Assembly (NCBI RefSeq): GCF_900128975.1
Contig: NZ_FQVC01000002.1
Location: 1 to 64,000, forward strand
Direction: 5' to 3'
Source of the DNA: Devosia limi DSM 17137
GTDB taxonomy: Bacteria; Pseudomonadota; Alphaproteobacteria; Rhizobiales; Devosiaceae
Length of the DNA: 64,000 nt
Shown: positions 17,445-26,291 of the stretch, piece by piece
Layout of the letters: each line of letters starts with the position of its first letter
Numbering within the stretch: position 1 is the stretch's first letter
Position numbers and translations under genes: made by a program
Notes under the pieces: model-generated
Database searches by the model: none
What the model saw: only the letters and a program-made list of their open reading frames with translations
What the model was told of the DNA's origin: nothing

Positions 17445-17687
17445 TTAATTTGAGATTTCGATTGCGTAGTTTTCGATCACGGTATTGGCGAGCAGGCGCT
17501 CACACATGTCGGTGATCTGAGAACGCGCCGCAGCTTCGTCGGTTCCCTCAAGGGCAAGGTCAAAGACCTTGCCCTGACGCACGGCGCCTACGCCGGAAAA
17601 GCCGAGGCTCTTGAGCGAACCTTCGATGGCCTGTCCCTGAGGATCGAGGACGCCGGCCTTGAGCGTAACGGTGACGCGCGCTTTCAT
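17445..17687 (-). CDS. purS: Phosphoribosylformylglycinamidine synthase subunit PurS
   Basis: This 80-residue bridging subunit links PurL and PurQ in the FGAM synthase complex and helps ammonia channelling. The start 'KARVTVTLKAGVLDPQGQAIEGSLKSLGF' and the end 'CERLLANTVIENYAIEI' are family hallmarks. The length is typical. It lies 23 bases downstream of purC on the same strand. Confidence 0.96.
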   Translation of the reverse strand: MKARVTVTLKAGVLDPQGQAIEGSLKSLGFSGVGAVRQGKVFDLALEGTDEAAARSQITDMCERLLANTVIENYAIEISN

Positions 17688-17710
17688 CGAACTACCTTGG
17701 ATAGAGCTGC

Positions 17711-18475
17711 TTACTGGACGAGACGCGGACCGGTGGTCAGCGCATTATCGGTCTCAACGAGGATGCCCAGACGCTGGGCGACTTCGCGATAGGACTCGAC
17801 GAGGCCGCCGAGGTTTTCGCGGAAGCGATCCTTGTCCATCTTGTTGCGGGTCTTGATGTCCCACAGACGGCAATTGTCCGGCGAGATCTCGTCGGCCAGA
17901 ACGATGCGCATCATGTCGCCTTCATAGAGGCGACCGCATTCGATCTTGAAGTCGACGAGCTGGATGCCGACGCCCATGAACAGGCCGGTCAGGAAGTCGT
18001 TGACGCGGATGGCCAGGCTCATGATGTCATCGAGTTCGGCAGGGGTGGCCCAGCCGAAAGCGGTGATGTGCTCTTCGGAAACCATCGGGTCGCCGAGTGC
18101 GTCGTCCTTGTAGCAGAATTCGATGATCGAGCGGGGCAGCTGGGTGCCGGGCTCGAGACCAAGACGCTTCACCAGCGAGCCAGCCGCGACATTGCGCACG
18201 ATGATCTCGAGCGGGATGATCTCGACTTCCTTGATCAGCTGCTCGCGCATGTTGATGCGCTTGAGGAAGTGAGTCGGGATGCCGAGGCCGTTCAGCTTGG
18301 TGAAGATGAACTCGGAGATGCGGTTGTTGAGGACGCCCTTGCCATCGATGACTTCATGGCGCGCGCCGTTGCCGGCGGTAGCGTCGTCCTTGAAATATTG
18401 AACCAGAGTGCCGGGCTCAGGACCTTCAAACAGGATCTTGGCCTTGCCTTCATAGATTCTGCGCCGACGGTTCAT
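17711..18475 (-). CDS. purC: Phosphoribosylaminoimidazole-succinocarboxamide synthase
   Basis: This 254-residue SAICAR synthetase joins CAIR and aspartate using ATP. It has '[35 protein letters not shown]' (nucleotide loop) and '[11 protein letters not shown]' with '[14 protein letters not shown]' (metal and substrate site). The start [10 protein letters not shown] is the usual one in rhizobia. An in-frame ATG 18 codons upstream gives a tail not seen in the family. It leads the purC-purS run and is divergent from the DUF1476 gene. Confidence 0.96.
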   Translation of the reverse strand: MNRRRRIYEGKAKILFEGPEPGTLVQYFKDDATAGNGARHEVIDGKGVLNNRISEFIFTKLNGLGIPTHFLKRINMREQLIKEVEIIPLEIIVRNVAAGSLVKRLGLEPGTQLPRSIIEFCYKDDALGDPMVSEEHITAFGWATPAELDDIMSLAIRVNDFLTGLFMGVGIQLVDFKIECGRLYEGDMMRIVLADEISPDNCRLWDIKTRNKMDKDRFRENLGGLVESYREVAQRLGILVETDNALTTGPRLVQ

Positions 18476-18645
18476 CTGTCTGTCCGTATCAATGAAGGAG
18501 AAATGGGGGTGAGAATTTGGCCGCTTCATGCGCCAGATTACACCAAAAATGCAAGCCCTTTCGATCCGCCCGGCGAGATGGCTGCCTTGCGGGCATTAGC
18601 TCTAGCACAGATCGCGAGCATATGGTCGCAAGCTGTGGGCAGGCG

Positions 18646-18674
18646 TTGATTTGGGCGGCTGAACCGCTTATGTC
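18646..18674 (+). promoter_or_regulatory. Possible sigma-70 promoter of the DUF1476 gene
   Basis: TTGATT (18646-18651) and TATGTC (18669-18674) are 17 bases apart, about 50 bases before the DUF1476 start. The match to consensus is moderate; prediction only. Confidence 0.3.
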
Positions 18675-18723
18675 CAGACCAGCGCGCCCGATGGCGCCCA
18701 ACCATAGCCGAGCGGGAGAGAAA

Positions 18724-19047
18724 ATGAGCGGATTCGACGATCGCAAGAAGGGCCAGGAAGCCAAGTTCGCTTTCGACGCCGAGACACGCTTCAAGGCCGA
18801 AGCCCGCCGCAACAAGCTGCTGGGCATCTGGGCGGCCGAGCTGATGAGCCTGACCGGCGACGACGCCAAGGCCTATGCGGCCGAAGTGGTGGCTGCCGAT
18901 TTCGAGGAAGCCGGCGACGAAGACGTGTTCCGCAAGGTTGCGGGCGATCTCAAGGCCAAGGGCATCGCGCTCGGTGACGACGTGATTCGCCAGAAGATGC
19001 AGCAGTTGGCGATTACCGCCAACGAGCAGGTTGCCGCCGAGGGCTGA
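18724..19047 (+). CDS. DUF1476 protein (alphaproteobacterial F1-ATPase zeta-type inhibitor)
   Basis: This 107-residue helical protein has 'FDDRKKGQEAKFAFDAETRFKAEARRNKLLGIWAAEL', the hallmark of DUF1476. In Paracoccus denitrificans the homologue is the zeta subunit, whose N-terminal segment blocks reverse rotation (ATP hydrolysis) of the F1Fo ATP synthase. A GGGAGAG ribosome site precedes the ATG. It is divergent from purC, a conserved neighbourhood in this order, and ends at a strong terminator. The function by homology is well supported; regulation here is unknown. Confidence 0.92.
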   Translation: MSGFDDRKKGQEAKFAFDAETRFKAEARRNKLLGIWAAELMSLTGDDAKAYAAEVVAADFEEAGDEDVFRKVAGDLKAKGIALGDDVIRQKMQQLAITANEQVAAEG

Positions 19048-19075
19048 TTGCGCCGGATGGCGAGAGTTTTGAAAG

Positions 19076-19104
19076 GGACCGGTCGCAAGGCCGGTCCTTT
19101 TTTG
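19076..19104 (+). terminator. Rho-independent terminator after the DUF1476 gene
   Basis: The stem GGACCGG (19076-19082) pairs with CCGGTCC (19091-19097) and is followed by TTTTTTG. Confidence 0.9.
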
Positions 19105-19121
19105 TTGCCTCAGGCAGTGCA

Positions 19122-19679
19122 TCAGGCCTTGAGGCGCTGCATTAGGCGGGTGAACATCAAGAGCCCTTCGGGCCAGGGGCCGTGACCCGAATCGACATTG
19201 ATGTGGCCGGCATCGCCGGCCTGGTGGAAATCGCTGCCCCAGCAGGTGGCGAATTCGACGGCGCGGTCGATGGAGCAATAGGGATCGGAGTTGGAGGCGA
19301 CCAGCATCGAGGGGAAGGGCAGCGGATCGCGCGGGACCGGCAGGAAGGGCGAGGTGGCTTCCGGCACGCCGGGATTGAGCTCGATATCGGGCGGGGCGAC
19401 GAGGAAAGCGCCGCGCACCTTGGTATCGACGAGGCGCTGACCGACATGGGCGACGGCGATCACGGCGAGCGAATGGGCGATCAGCACCACCGGGCGGGTC
19501 GACATGATGATCGCCTGCTCGATGGTGGAGACCCAATCGTCCATGTCGGGCTCGTCCCAATCGGCCTGCTCGACAATGGCCGCATTGGCCAGGCGACCGG
19601 CCCAGCGATGCTGCCAATGGCCGGGACCGGAATTGCCCAGACCGGGCAGGATGAGGAAATCAGCCTCGGCGATCTTCAT
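19122..19679 (-). CDS. RBBP9/YdeN-family serine hydrolase
   Basis: This 185-residue alpha/beta hydrolase has the opening 'LILPGLGNSGPGHWQHRWAG', the nucleophile elbow 'LIAHSLAVIAV' with Ser70, an Asp in 'ASNSDPYCS' and a His in 'DAGHINVDSGHGPWPEG'. These are the family signatures. Members are small esterases or amidases of uncertain substrate. It overlaps the upstream GNAT gene by 4 bases, forming a two-gene unit between the DUF1476 gene and purB. Confidence 0.9.
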   Translation of the reverse strand: MKIAEADFLILPGLGNSGPGHWQHRWAGRLANAAIVEQADWDEPDMDDWVSTIEQAIIMSTRPVVLIAHSLAVIAVAHVGQRLVDTKVRGAFLVAPPDIELNPGVPEATSPFLPVPRDPLPFPSMLVASNSDPYCSIDRAVEFATCWGSDFHQAGDAGHINVDSGHGPWPEGLLMFTRLMQRLKA

Positions 19680-20089
19680 GTGCGGTCTGTCCGTTCGCGG
19701 AAAAAGCCGACCATGCGGTCGCTCATGCCGATGTTGCGATAGAAGCCCTCAGCGCCCTGCGCCGCGAGCAGCACAATGGAAACGCCGGGGCCAAAGATTT
19801 CGGCGGCCGTGTCGAGCAGCGACTTGCCGATCCCCTTGCCCTGCTGGCCTTCGATGACAGCCAGATCGATGCAATAGCTGACCCAGGCCCAATCGGTGAT
19901 GCAGCGGCAGAGCCCGAGCAGGGTCCCATCCTCGTCACGCGCGGTGACGATGAGATGGGAGTGGTCGAGCATGGCCTGCACCCGGGCCGGATTGCCCAGG
20001 GGCCGCATCTCGCCCAGCGTGGTCGATCCGACGCAGGCGATATAGTCGGCTGCAGTCAGATCGGGCTCGCGGGCGAAGGTGACCGGCAT
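19676..20089 (-). CDS. GNAT-family N-acetyltransferase
   Basis: This 137-residue protein has the acetyl-CoA loop 'VIEGQQGKGIGKSLLDTA' (motif A, Q/RxxGxG/A) and a C-terminal 'GFYRNIGMSDRMVGFF', as in the YhbS/ArgA-like small GNATs. The acceptor is unknown. Six bases separate its start from the purB stop, and its own stop overlaps the hydrolase gene, so it is probably read through from purB. Confidence 0.88.
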   Translation of the reverse strand: MPVTFAREPDLTAADYIACVGSTTLGEMRPLGNPARVQAMLDHSHLIVTARDEDGTLLGLCRCITDWAWVSYCIDLAVIEGQQGKGIGKSLLDTAAEIFGPGVSIVLLAAQGAEGFYRNIGMSDRMVGFFRERTDRT

Positions 20090-20095
20090 AGGCTC

Positions 20096-21430
20096 TCAGT
20101 TCTCGCCGAAGACGCGGGCGAAGATCGTGTCGACATGCTTGAGGTGGTAGGCATCATCGAACATGGCGTCGATTTGCGCATCGCTCAGAGTCACTTGCGG
20201 ATCTTCCTTGAGGTTCCTGGCAAACTGGCCGGTGCGGTCACCTGACATTTCCCAGACCTTCATGGCGTTGCGCTGGACGGCGGCATAGCTGTCTTCGCGG
20301 CTATAGCCGGCCTGGGTGAGGGCCAGCAGCATGCGCTGCGAATTGTGGAGGCCGCCGAGCAGGTCGAGATTGCGGCGCATGTTCTCGGGATAGACCACCA
20401 GCTTGTCGATGACGCCAGTCAGGCGGGCCAGGGCGAAATCGAGGGTGATGGTGCCATCGGGGCCGATCATGCGCTCGACCGAGGAGTGCGAGATATCGCG
20501 CTCGTGCCAGAGGGCGACGTTTTCGAGCGCCGGGGTGACCATGCCGCGCACGATCCGAGCCAGGCCCGTGAGGTTTTCGGTGAGCACCGGATTGCGCTTG
20601 TGCGGCATGGCCGACGAGCCCTTCTGGCCGGGGGAGAAATATTCCTCGGCTTCGAGCACTTCGGTGCGCTGCAGGTGGCGGATTTCAACGGCAACGCGCT
20701 CGATGGAGGAGGCGACGACACCGAGGGTGGCGAAGAACATGGCGTGACGGTCACGCGGGATGACCTGGGTCGACACCGGCTCGACCGAGAGGCCCAGCTT
20801 GTCGGCAACATAGGCTTCGACCTCGGGGTCGATATTGGCGAAGGTGCCCATAGCGCCGGAAATGGCGCAGGTGGCGATCTCGGCGCGGGCGGAGACGAGA
20901 CGGGCGCGGTTGCGCTCGAACTCGGCATAGGCTTCGGCCAGCTTGACGCCAAAGGTGGTTGGCTCGCCATGGATGCCATGGCTGCGACCGATGGTGATGG
21001 TGTGCTTGTGCTCATAGGCGCGGCGCTTGAGGGCTGCGAGCAGGGCATCGACATCGGCGATCAGCAGGTCGGCGGCGCGGGCCATCTGCACCGACAGCGT
21101 CGTGTCCAGAATATCCGAGGAGGTCATGCCCTGATGGACGAAGCGGGCCTCGGGGCCGACGATCTCGCTGAGATGGGTCAGGAAGGCAATGACGTCGTGC
21201 TTGGTGGTGCGCTCGATCTCGTCGATGCGGGCGACGTCGAAGCCGTAATGGCCGAGCTCGGCCTTGCGGGCCAGCATGACGTCCCAGATTTTCTGGGCCG
21301 ACTCGACCGGGACTACGCCCAGTTCGGCCAGCTTGGTGGTGGCGTGGGCTTCGATCTCGAACCAGATGGCAAACCGCGTTTCGGCCGACCAGATGTCGAC
21401 CATTTCGGGGCGGGAATAGCGCGGGATCAT
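20096..21430 (-). CDS. purB: Adenylosuccinate lyase
   Basis: This 444-residue lyase acts twice in purine synthesis, cleaving SAICAR and adenylosuccinate to release fumarate. The superfamily signature 'GSSAMPHKRNPVLTENL' and the 'TIGRSHGIHGEPTTFG' segment are present. Length and opening 'IPRYSRPEMVDIWSAETRF' match bacterial PurB. It completes the local purine set with purC, purS, purQ and purL. About 50 bases separate it from rpe upstream on the same strand. Confidence 0.97.
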   Translation of the reverse strand: MIPRYSRPEMVDIWSAETRFAIWFEIEAHATTKLAELGVVPVESAQKIWDVMLARKAELGHYGFDVARIDEIERTTKHDVIAFLTHLSEIVGPEARFVHQGMTSSDILDTTLSVQMARAADLLIADVDALLAALKRRAYEHKHTITIGRSHGIHGEPTTFGVKLAEAYAEFERNRARLVSARAEIATCAISGAMGTFANIDPEVEAYVADKLGLSVEPVSTQVIPRDRHAMFFATLGVVASSIERVAVEIRHLQRTEVLEAEEYFSPGQKGSSAMPHKRNPVLTENLTGLARIVRGMVTPALENVALWHERDISHSSVERMIGPDGTITLDFALARLTGVIDKLVVYPENMRRNLDLLGGLHNSQRMLLALTQAGYSREDSYAAVQRNAMKVWEMSGDRTGQFARNLKEDPQVTLSDAQIDAMFDDAYHLKHVDTIFARVFGEN

Positions 21431-21481
21431 GGGCTTAGGCTTTCTGGTTCGGAAAATGATTCAAGGCATTGAGGCTGTGGA

Positions 21482-22162
21482 TCAGGCCCGCTCGGTGGTC
21501 GCGGCAGCGCGGATGGCGGCAATGCGGGGGGCATAGGTGGCGGGGTCGTTGCCACCATAGACGGACGAGCCGGCGACCAGGACATTGGCGCCGGCGTCGG
21601 CGATGGCCCGGGCATTGTCGGCGGTGACGCCACCATCGACTTCCAGGTCGATATTGCGGCTGCCGATCAGGGCGTTGGCCTGGCGCAATTTGGTGAGGGC
21701 TTCGGGAATGAAACTCTGGCCGCCAAAACCGGGATTGACCGACATGATCAGCAGCAGGTCGATATCACCGATCACATGCTCAAGGGCGGAAACCGGCGTG
21801 GCCGGATTGAGCGCAACACCGGCCTTCTTGCCCTCGGCGCGGATGGCCTGGAGGGTGCGATGCAGGTGCGGGCCGGCTTCGGCGTGGACGGTGATGATAT
21901 CGGCCCCTGCCTTGGCGAAGGCGGCGACATAGGGATCGACAGGGGCGATCATCAGGTGGACATCGAAGGGCTTGGCCGTGAGCTTGCGCACCGACGCCAT
22001 GACCAGCGGGCCAAAGCTGATATTGGGTACGAAGTGCCCGTCCATCACATCGACATGGATGTAGTCGGCGCCAGCGGCGTCGATGGCGCGGATTTCCTCG
22101 CCAAGGCGCGAAAAATCGGCCGAGAGAATCGAGGGGGCGATGCGGATGGGGCGGTTGGTCAT
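21482..22162 (-). CDS. rpe: Ribulose-phosphate 3-epimerase
   Basis: This 226-residue TIM-barrel enzyme interconverts ribulose 5-phosphate and xylulose 5-phosphate in the pentose phosphate pathway. It has '[17 protein letters not shown]', the metal and acid region '[19 protein letters not shown]', '[14 protein letters not shown]' and the phosphate loop 'DGGVTADNA' with '[10 protein letters not shown]'. It is the first gene of the purB unit and supplies pentose phosphate, which fits with PRPP-demanding purine synthesis. Confidence 0.96.
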   Translation of the reverse strand: MTNRPIRIAPSILSADFSRLGEEIRAIDAAGADYIHVDVMDGHFVPNISFGPLVMASVRKLTAKPFDVHLMIAPVDPYVAAFAKAGADIITVHAEAGPHLHRTLQAIRAEGKKAGVALNPATPVSALEHVIGDIDLLLIMSVNPGFGGQSFIPEALTKLRQANALIGSRNIDLEVDGGVTADNARAIADAGANVLVAGSSVYGGNDPATYAPRIAAIRAAATTERA

Positions 22163-22296
22163 CGTGCCTCTGCTGTGCCGGCTGGGGATGTGCCCCTGCC
22201 TTAACGCTCCGGTGTGTCGCGGGCAAGGGCAGGGCGTGGGAAAACGCCGCCCGGGCCATGTGCCTTGCGGTTAGTACCGGGTACTTGGCCCGCTTT

Positions 22297-22560
22297 GTGC
22301 GGGGATGGCGAGGCTTTTGCCCCGAGCGGGTAGTCCGCAATGAAGTGAGGCAGAGCCTCGCCATCGCGCCGGTATTTTTTGTGGGACCGAACCAGGGGCG
22401 GCGGTTTTTCAGCCGATACTGACGGTGTCGCCCACCGGGGCAGGACGACTCCCACCCCACCGGCATTCCCCGCACCGACCGTTCGTCGCGACCGCGCAGT
22501 AGAAGTGCGGGAATGGGGTGAGTATGCGGGAGGTGTGGTGGGAGGGGGATAAGTTTTGTT
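22297..22560 (-). repeat. Repeat block 2, copy B (inverted)
   Basis: The minus strand matches 5785-6048, with one substitution and one single-base indel over about 220 bp. The border nearest 22.5 kb is more variable. The closing stem pairs 22297-22305 with the complementary bases around 22466-22475. The inner 12-bp stem around GATGGCGAGGCT is intact. Confidence 0.75.
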
Positions 22561-22656
22561 TTGGCTCAGTGTTTGCGGAGACATACCCCCACCCTGACCC
22601 TCCCCCTCGAGGGGGAGGGGACGATGGCTGTGGGGTCGGCGTATCCACACACACCG

Positions 22657-22732
22657 CGTCCTCCCGGCGAAAGCCGGGGTCCAGTTTGGGATGCGGCAAG
22701 GAAACTGGATCCCGGATTTCGCCGGGAGGACG
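22657..22732. repeat. REP-like inverted pair in mosaic B
   Basis: The arm 22657-22687 (CGTCCTCCCGGCGAAAGCCG...) is mirrored by 22702-22732. It has a compensatory change (TCCTCC/GGAGGA) relative to the TCATCC/GGATGA copies, so the fold is kept. Confidence 0.8.
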
Positions 22733-22734
22733 GC

Positions 22735-22905
22735 GTTGAGGGCCTGGTTTGGTGACCCCACCCTCACAAGGGGAGAGGCTGGCCGACGGATTGATGACGA
22801 ATTTGCAGTCGTCTCCCTCCCCCTTGAGGGGAGGGATCAAGGGTGGGGGTTCTGCGCGGCCCACACGCTGCGGCCGCGCGACAATCGCAGCACCCCCACC
22901 CTGAC
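22735..22905 (-). repeat. Repeat block 1, copy B (inverted)
   Basis: The minus strand matches 5431-5605 closely, with scattered substitutions. Part of it is repeated in the same orientation at 23105-23200. Confidence 0.75.
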
Positions 22906-23278
22906 CCTCCCCTCAAGGGGGAGGGGACGATAGCGGACAGGGCGGCGGTTAGGTTGAGAATGCGGGAGGGGCGGAAGTTTTGTTTTGGTATCAGTGTTGG
23001 CGGAGACATACCCCCACCCTGCTCGATGGACGGACTTAGCAAGCTAAGTCCGATCCCGCTTCCCTCGTGCCACAGAGGTGATGGCGGTCGAGTGATGGGC
23101 ATCGCCTGGAGAGGCAGTCGTCTCCCTCCCCCTTGAGGGGAGGGATCAAGGGTGGGGGTTCTGCGCGGCCCACACGCTGCGGCCGCGCGATAGCCGCAGC
23201 ACCCCCACCCCCACCCTAACCCTCCCCCTCGAGGGGGAGGGGACGATGGCTGTGGGGTCGGCGCATCCACGCACGCCG

Positions 23279-23357
23279 CGTCACCCCGGCGAAAGCCGGG
23301 GGGCAGTATTGGGTTGGTGGCAAAGGAAACTGGATCCCGGCTTTCGCCGGGATGACG
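23279..23357. repeat. REP-like inverted pair at the outer edge of mosaic B
   Basis: The arm beginning 'CGTCACCCCGGCGAAAGC' at 23279 is mirrored by 'GGATCCCGGCTTTCGCCGGG' ending near 23357. Same family as 5259-5338 and 22657-22732. Confidence 0.75.
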
Positions 23358-23413
23358 GCGGTGGGTGGGGGCGTATGGCCGTCAAGCGCCAGGACGCGAG
23401 AGGGGGAGCCCGG

Positions 23414-24043
23414 CTATTCCGGTTTGTGGCAGTGGATGCGCCAGAAGTTGATGCCGCGGCCGTGGTTGGGTTCGATGATTTCGGTGAAGTCGAGGAGGCC
23501 GAAGGCGTCGAATTCGGTGTGAATGGAGGCGTCGTCGTAGAAGTAGATGCCGACGCCTTTGGGGGTTTCGAAGCGGTCGGGGCCGATTGGCTGGCCGGTG
23601 CCGTACATGGGGGCGCGTTTGGTGACGGCGGTGAAGATCATGTGGCCGCCGGGGGCGAGTTGGGCGGAGCAGGCGCGGATGAAGGCCTGGCGCTCGGCGG
23701 TGTCGAGGAGGTGGATCAGGCCATAGGCGAAAATGCCGTCATAGATGGCGGAATCGAAGGGCATGTCAGCCACCGAGCCATGGTGGATCGGCAGGTCGGA
23801 GCGGAAGTGCTGGTGCGCCAGGTCGATGGCGGTTTGTGATACCTCGATGCCCGTCACGGCCATGCCGCTATCGCGGAACGGCCTGGCATTGCGGCCATAG
23901 CCAATGCCGGGGATGAGCACGGATTGGACCCCGTGTTGCAGGAACAGCTCGCTTGTGGTGAGGGCCGAGGCGGCGGGCTCGAAACCCCACATCGTCTGGC
24001 GCTCGACGAAACTGGCTTCCCAGAAAGTGCTGTTGTCTATCAT
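23414..24043 (-). CDS. Class I SAM-dependent methyltransferase
   Basis: This 209-residue protein has the SAM-binding glycine motif 'VLIPGIGYGRNARPF' and an acidic end of the second strand, 'VTGIEVSQTAIDLA', followed by 'IFAYGLIHLL'. It resembles thiopurine/tellurite-type small-molecule methyltransferases in layout ('FWEASFVERQTMWGFEPAAS' at the start). The substrate is not evident. Its ATG lies inside a perfect 8-bp-arm palindrome, which suggests repression at the start site. It is divergent from ccdA. Confidence 0.85.
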   Translation of the reverse strand: MIDNSTFWEASFVERQTMWGFEPAASALTTSELFLQHGVQSVLIPGIGYGRNARPFRDSGMAVTGIEVSQTAIDLAHQHFRSDLPIHHGSVADMPFDSAIYDGIFAYGLIHLLDTAERQAFIRACSAQLAPGGHMIFTAVTKRAPMYGTGQPIGPDRFETPKGVGIYFYDDASIHTEFDAFGLLDFTEIIEPNHGRGINFWRIHCHKPE

Positions 24044-24063
24044 GTAACTTTAATTGTTACATG
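24041..24063. promoter_or_regulatory. Perfect palindrome over the methyltransferase start codon
   Basis: CATGTAAC (24041-24048) and GTTACATG (24056-24063) are separated by TTTAATT. It covers the start codon of the minus-strand methyltransferase and lies upstream of ccdA. The TGTAAC-N7-GTTACA dyad looks like a TetR-type operator, but no such regulator gene is adjacent. Confidence 0.55.
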
Positions 24064-24197
24064 AGTGGCGCTTTGTCAAGCGACAGGCGCAGTTAGCTTA
24101 TGTGGAGTGGTCTTCACAAACCGGCGATGCGACGGTGTGCGCATTGATTTGTAGGCGGGAGGGGCTACACAAGGCGCGAACTTGACGGAGCGTGGAC

Positions 24198-24932
24198 GTG
24201 GAATTTTCTTTGCCGGTGGTTTTTGGTGCGGGCGTCCTGAGCTTTCTCAGCCCTTGCGTGCTGCCATTGGTGCCGCCCTACCTGACCTATATGAGCGGCG
24301 CGAGCTTCGACCAGTTGCGCGAAGAGGGCACCACCCCCGGTGTATTGCAGCGGCGGGTGATGATCACCTCGCTGTTCTTCATCCTCGGCTTTTCGGTGGT
24401 GTTCATCACGCTGGGCGCGACTGCCACGGCATTTGGGCAGGCATTCCGGCAGGCGCTGCCGATTCTGACGCCGATTGCCGGCATCATGATCATTGCCATG
24501 GGCCTGCACTTTCTGGGCGTCTATCGCATCAGCCTGCTCGACCGGCAGATTCGCCACCAGGGGCCGGGCATGGCCAGCGGGCCAGTGGGCGGGTTCCTGC
24601 TCGGGCTGGCCTTTGCCGTGGGCTGGACGCCCTGCATCGGGCCAGTGCTGGCAGCGGTGCTGTCGGTGGCGGCGAGCAAGAGCACCGCGACGGATGGGGC
24701 GATGTTGCTGGCGGTCTATTCGCTGGGGCTGGGCGTGCCGTTCTTCCTCGCGGGCATTGCCGTTGGGCCGTTCCTGGCGTTTTTCGATGGCTTCAAGAAG
24801 CACCTGCACACCGTCGAGCGGGTGATGGGTGTGTTCCTCGTGGTCACCGGCGTGCTGTTCCTGACCGGCAATTTTACCCGCATTTCCTACTGGTTCCTCG
24901 AGACCTTCCCGGTGCTGGCGACCTTTGGCTGA
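24198..24932 (+). CDS. ccdA: CcdA-type cytochrome c biogenesis / thiol-reductant transporter
   Basis: This membrane protein of about 244 residues has six helices and the paired cysteine motifs 'LSFLSPCVLPLVPPYL' (helix 1) and 'GWTPCIGPVLAAVLS' (helix 4). CcdA moves electrons from cytoplasmic thioredoxin to periplasmic thiol proteins for cytochrome c maturation. GTG at 24198 is chosen because GGAG (24187-24190) lies 7 bases upstream. A GTG at 24192 would be only 1 base from it. It is a single gene, divergent from the methyltransferase. Confidence 0.92.
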   Translation: MEFSLPVVFGAGVLSFLSPCVLPLVPPYLTYMSGASFDQLREEGTTPGVLQRRVMITSLFFILGFSVVFITLGATATAFGQAFRQALPILTPIAGIMIIAMGLHFLGVYRISLLDRQIRHQGPGMASGPVGGFLLGLAFAVGWTPCIGPVLAAVLSVAASKSTATDGAMLLAVYSLGLGVPFFLAGIAVGPFLAFFDGFKKHLHTVERVMGVFLVVTGVLFLTGNFTRISYWFLETFPVLATFG

Positions 24933-25049
24933 GGTAGGGCGGCCTTAACTGTGGGACCAGATTCCGGGCGCAATCGCATTTGACCCTGTCCTGTTCAGCA
25001 CTGGTTTACCCGGCGGGGGCAGAGTGCGAGCCGACAGGAGCATCCCGGT

Positions 25050-26291
25050 TTGGCTATGCATTCGGCAGGCGCGGCGCTTGGACAGACGCCGACGGAATTG
25101 ATCGCGGGTGACGCAGATGCGTCGCCGGACGCGCTGCGCGCGGCTGTCACCGTCACCATCACGGACCGGATCGAAGAGGTCGAAGCCGCCTGGCGTCAGC
25201 TGGAAGCGGGCGCGATCGAATCGCCGGGGCAGAATTATGATTTCATCCGGCTGTGGACGCGCAATCGCGGGCTGAAGCCGCAAGCGCAGTGCTATGTCGT
25301 GGGCAGTGTCGATGGGGTGCCGGTGGCGCTGCTGCCGTTGCATCGCAAGCGGGTCAATGGCGTGTGGGTGCTGACCTGGTTTCCGGGCTCCAATGTCGGT
25401 TGTTATGCGCCGGTCGCCGATTATGAACGGCTGGCGGCGCTGGGCGTCGCCGGGCGCAAGGCGTTGTGGTCGGCGATGACGGCGCAGCTGACCGGAGCGG
25501 ATGCGATCTTCTTGCGTTCGATACCGGCGGCAGTGGGCGGGTATGCCGGGCTGTTCGATGAGCTGGGCGCGACGTTGACGGTGGATACGCTTTATCGGGC
25601 GGAGTTTTCCAGCTGGCAGGATTGCGACAGCCAGCAGCGCAGCAAGTCGCGCCGCAAGCATGACCGGCAGCAGGGCGACCGGTTGAATGCCCTGGGCGCG
25701 GTCAGTTTCGAGGAAATCGGCAATGGTGGCGAGAGCCGCTGCGCCATCGAGGTGATGTTCCGGCAGCGCTCGGCACGGTTCAAGGCGATGGGCATCCGCG
25801 ACACCTTCGTGCGCGACAAGCTGGTGAGCTTTTATCACGAGGCGATCCGGGAGGGCTCGGGCGTCTATGTGCTTCTGCATGTGTTGCGGCTCGATGGTGC
25901 GATCGTCGCGGTGCGCTACAATATCGTGCAGGGGGACCGCATGTTCTGCCTGATCTCGTCGATGAGCGACGATGTCGCGATCCAGCATGGCTCGCCAGGC
26001 AAGCAATGCCTGCTGCGGGTGATGCAGAGCGTGTTCGATCAGGGGATTGCGGTGTTCGACATGGGCGCCGGGTTTACCGATGAAAAGCGGCATTGGTGTA
26101 ATGTGCAGGTGCCGGTGCAGCACCACTATATCGGCCTGAACGGGCGCGGCGTGGTGATCGTGGCGGTGCACCGGGCGCTGCAGAAGACGCGGGCACGGAT
26201 CAAGGCCAACAAGACGCTCAAGGCCTGGGTGCGCGGCGTCGGGCAGCTGGGTGGGCGGCTGACAGGCGGGGCGAAGGCGGAAAAGCCCTAG
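25050..26291 (+). CDS. CelD/BcsL-like GNAT acetyltransferase
   Basis: This 413-residue protein has an N-terminal region '[29 protein letters not shown]' and a C-terminal acetyltransferase-like half with '[10 protein letters not shown]' and '[19 protein letters not shown]'. This is the CelD/BcsL family linked to cellulose or exopolysaccharide modification. The start is TTG at 25050, with AGGAG at 25036-25040 at 9 bases; an ATG lies two codons later. It is convergent with radC (4-base overlap). The acceptor molecule is unknown. Confidence 0.85.
   Translation: MAMHSAGAALGQTPTELIAGDADASPDALRAAVTVTITDRIEEVEAAWRQLEAGAIESPGQNYDFIRLWTRNRGLKPQAQCYVVGSVDGVPVALLPLHRKRVNGVWVLTWFPGSNVGCYAPVADYERLAALGVAGRKALWSAMTAQLTGADAIFLRSIPAAVGGYAGLFDELGATLTVDTLYRAEFSSWQDCDSQQRSKSRRKHDRQQGDRLNALGAVSFEEIGNGGESRCAIEVMFRQRSARFKAMGIRDTFVRDKLVSFYHEAIREGSGVYVLLHVLRLDGAIVAVRYNIVQGDRMFCLISSMSDDVAIQHGSPGKQCLLRVMQSVFDQGIAVFDMGAGFTDEKRHWCNVQVPVQHHYIGLNGRGVVIVAVHRALQKTRARIKANKTLKAWVRGVGQLGGRLTGGAKAEKP

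Larger units (their letters stand above)
22163..23413. repeat. Repeat mosaic B (no gene)
   Basis: This 1.25-kb gap between rpe and a methyltransferase gene has no convincing coding frame. Read on the minus strand it repeats the module order of mosaic A: REP, GC palindrome, block 1, REP, palindrome, block 2. It also has an extra partial block 1 (23105-23200) and a fragment of the block 2 border (about 22965-23015). Several perfect or near-perfect CTCCCYCTYRAGRGGGAG palindromes mark the joints (around 22601-22620, 22817-22837, 22905-22925, 23126-23145 and 23220-23242). Confidence 0.8.

Noticed and set aside
22201..22767. Apparent conserved protein in the two repeat mosaics (WESSCPGGRHRQYR... 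in both copies)
   Set aside because: Identity is at nucleotide level in every frame. A single-base indel shifts the frame, and there is no ribosome site, so it is a repeat rather than a gene.
22597..23245. Regularly spaced GC palindromes that look like a CRISPR array
   Set aside because: Spacing is irregular, the 'spacers' are themselves repeated, and no cas genes are near.
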